64,000 nt of DNA from Maritimibacter sp. Its GTDB lineage: Bacteria; Pseudomonadota; Alphaproteobacteria; Rhodobacterales; Rhodobacteraceae. Both the position numbers and the translations under genes were made by a program. The stretch covers positions 2,764,001 to 2,828,000 of the forward strand of contig CP051232.1 of assembly GCA_017792445.1 (NCBI GenBank). Direction: 5' to 3'. Below, piece by piece: positions 63,921 through 64,000 of this stretch (positions within the stretch are counted from its first letter, which is position 1; each line of letters begins with the position of its first letter). The notes under the pieces are model-generated. The model was not told where the DNA came from. It saw nothing but the letters and a program-made list of their open reading frames with translations, and did no database searches.

Positions 63921-64000
63921 ATGGAAGGCGATATCGCACAAATGGGCGCCTACCTCGGCGCCGGTCTGACCGCCATCGGCATGGGTGGCGCTGCCATCGG
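63921..64000 (+). CDS. atpE: F0 ATP synthase subunit c (5' end only)
   Basis: Partial: 26 codons and two bases of the next before the window ends. It reads MEGDIAQMGAYLGAGLTAIG, then MGGAAIG, the start of the first hairpin helix of the c-subunit with its glycine-rich packing face. AAGGAGA is eight bases upstream of the ATG. The ion-binding carboxylate lies beyond the edge. Confidence 0.93.
   Translation, partial: MEGDIAQMGAYLGAGLTAIGMGGAAI

Overview
The window is GC-rich, densely packed chromosomal DNA from an alphaproteobacterium, most likely a member of the Rhodobacterales (Paracoccaceae/Roseobacteraceae). The main signs are the atpI-atpB-atpE order, the mreBCD-mrdA-rodA operon followed directly by a ghrA-like gene, a PetP/LdtR-type MarR protein beside sdhE, a prokaryotic FeS (6-4) photolyase, many GTG/TTG starts, TGATG and ATGA gene overlaps, and a dispersed palindromic repeat of the kind seen in this order. 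About 67 protein genes are supported. No rRNA, tRNA, CRISPR array, prophage or insertion sequence was seen.

Layout. 0-11 kb: two divergent transport operons share a 305-bp intergenic region. One is a branched-chain amino acid/amide (HAAT) ABC transporter (minus strand); the other is a BMP-type nucleoside/nucleobase ABC transporter ending in a cytosine-deaminase-like amidohydrolase (plus strand). 11-17 kb: a minus-strand TRAP transporter (dctPQM) is coupled to a PLP class V aminotransferase/kynureninase-like enzyme and a START-like protein, with a LysR gene upstream. 17-23.4 kb: the cell-shape operon mreB-mreC-mreD-mrdA-rodA-ghrA. 23.6-28 kb: a LysR gene divergent from a secreted zincin-like protein, then leuA preceded by an unannotated leucine-rich leader peptide and alternative RNA hairpins (a probable attenuator). 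28-37.7 kb: an SDR plus photolyase pair, a membrane-anchored zincin, a 5'-nucleotidase, a GFA protein, DUF4242 with a divergent LysR, a YedK/HMCES protein, an enolase-superfamily dehydratase and a PRC-barrel protein. 37.8-44.8 kb: an accessory cupin/CMD/cupin/hydrolase operon divergent from a LysR gene, then a second small operon (61-aa protein, membrane protein, NmrA-like reductase, serine hydrolase) and a lipoprotein. 44.9-51 kb: an AraC regulator, two secreted proteins, a PhnZ/TmpB-like HD oxygenase with a zinc alcohol dehydrogenase, and a cyclopropane-fatty-acid synthase. 51-64 kb: aspS, a DUF1800/DUF1501 pair, glpK, a MarR gene with a tandemly duplicated 3' end, sdhE, an XRE regulator, an aminotransferase, glpD, an ArsR regulator and the start of the F0 ATP synthase operon.

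The most interesting non-gene signals are the leuA leader/attenuator (26917-27061), the perfect CtrA-type box between cfa and aspS (51116-51131), three copies of a dispersed palindromic repeat each just 3' of a minus-strand gene, a 65-bp tandem duplication over the MarR stop codon, and paired ATGAA-N5-TTCAT palindromes on both sides of the LysR gene at 40930. The best biochemical lead is the HD protein at 47931-48512, which keeps the PhnZ metal-ligand spacing without any phosphonate genes nearby. All function calls come from reading the translations; no database search was run.
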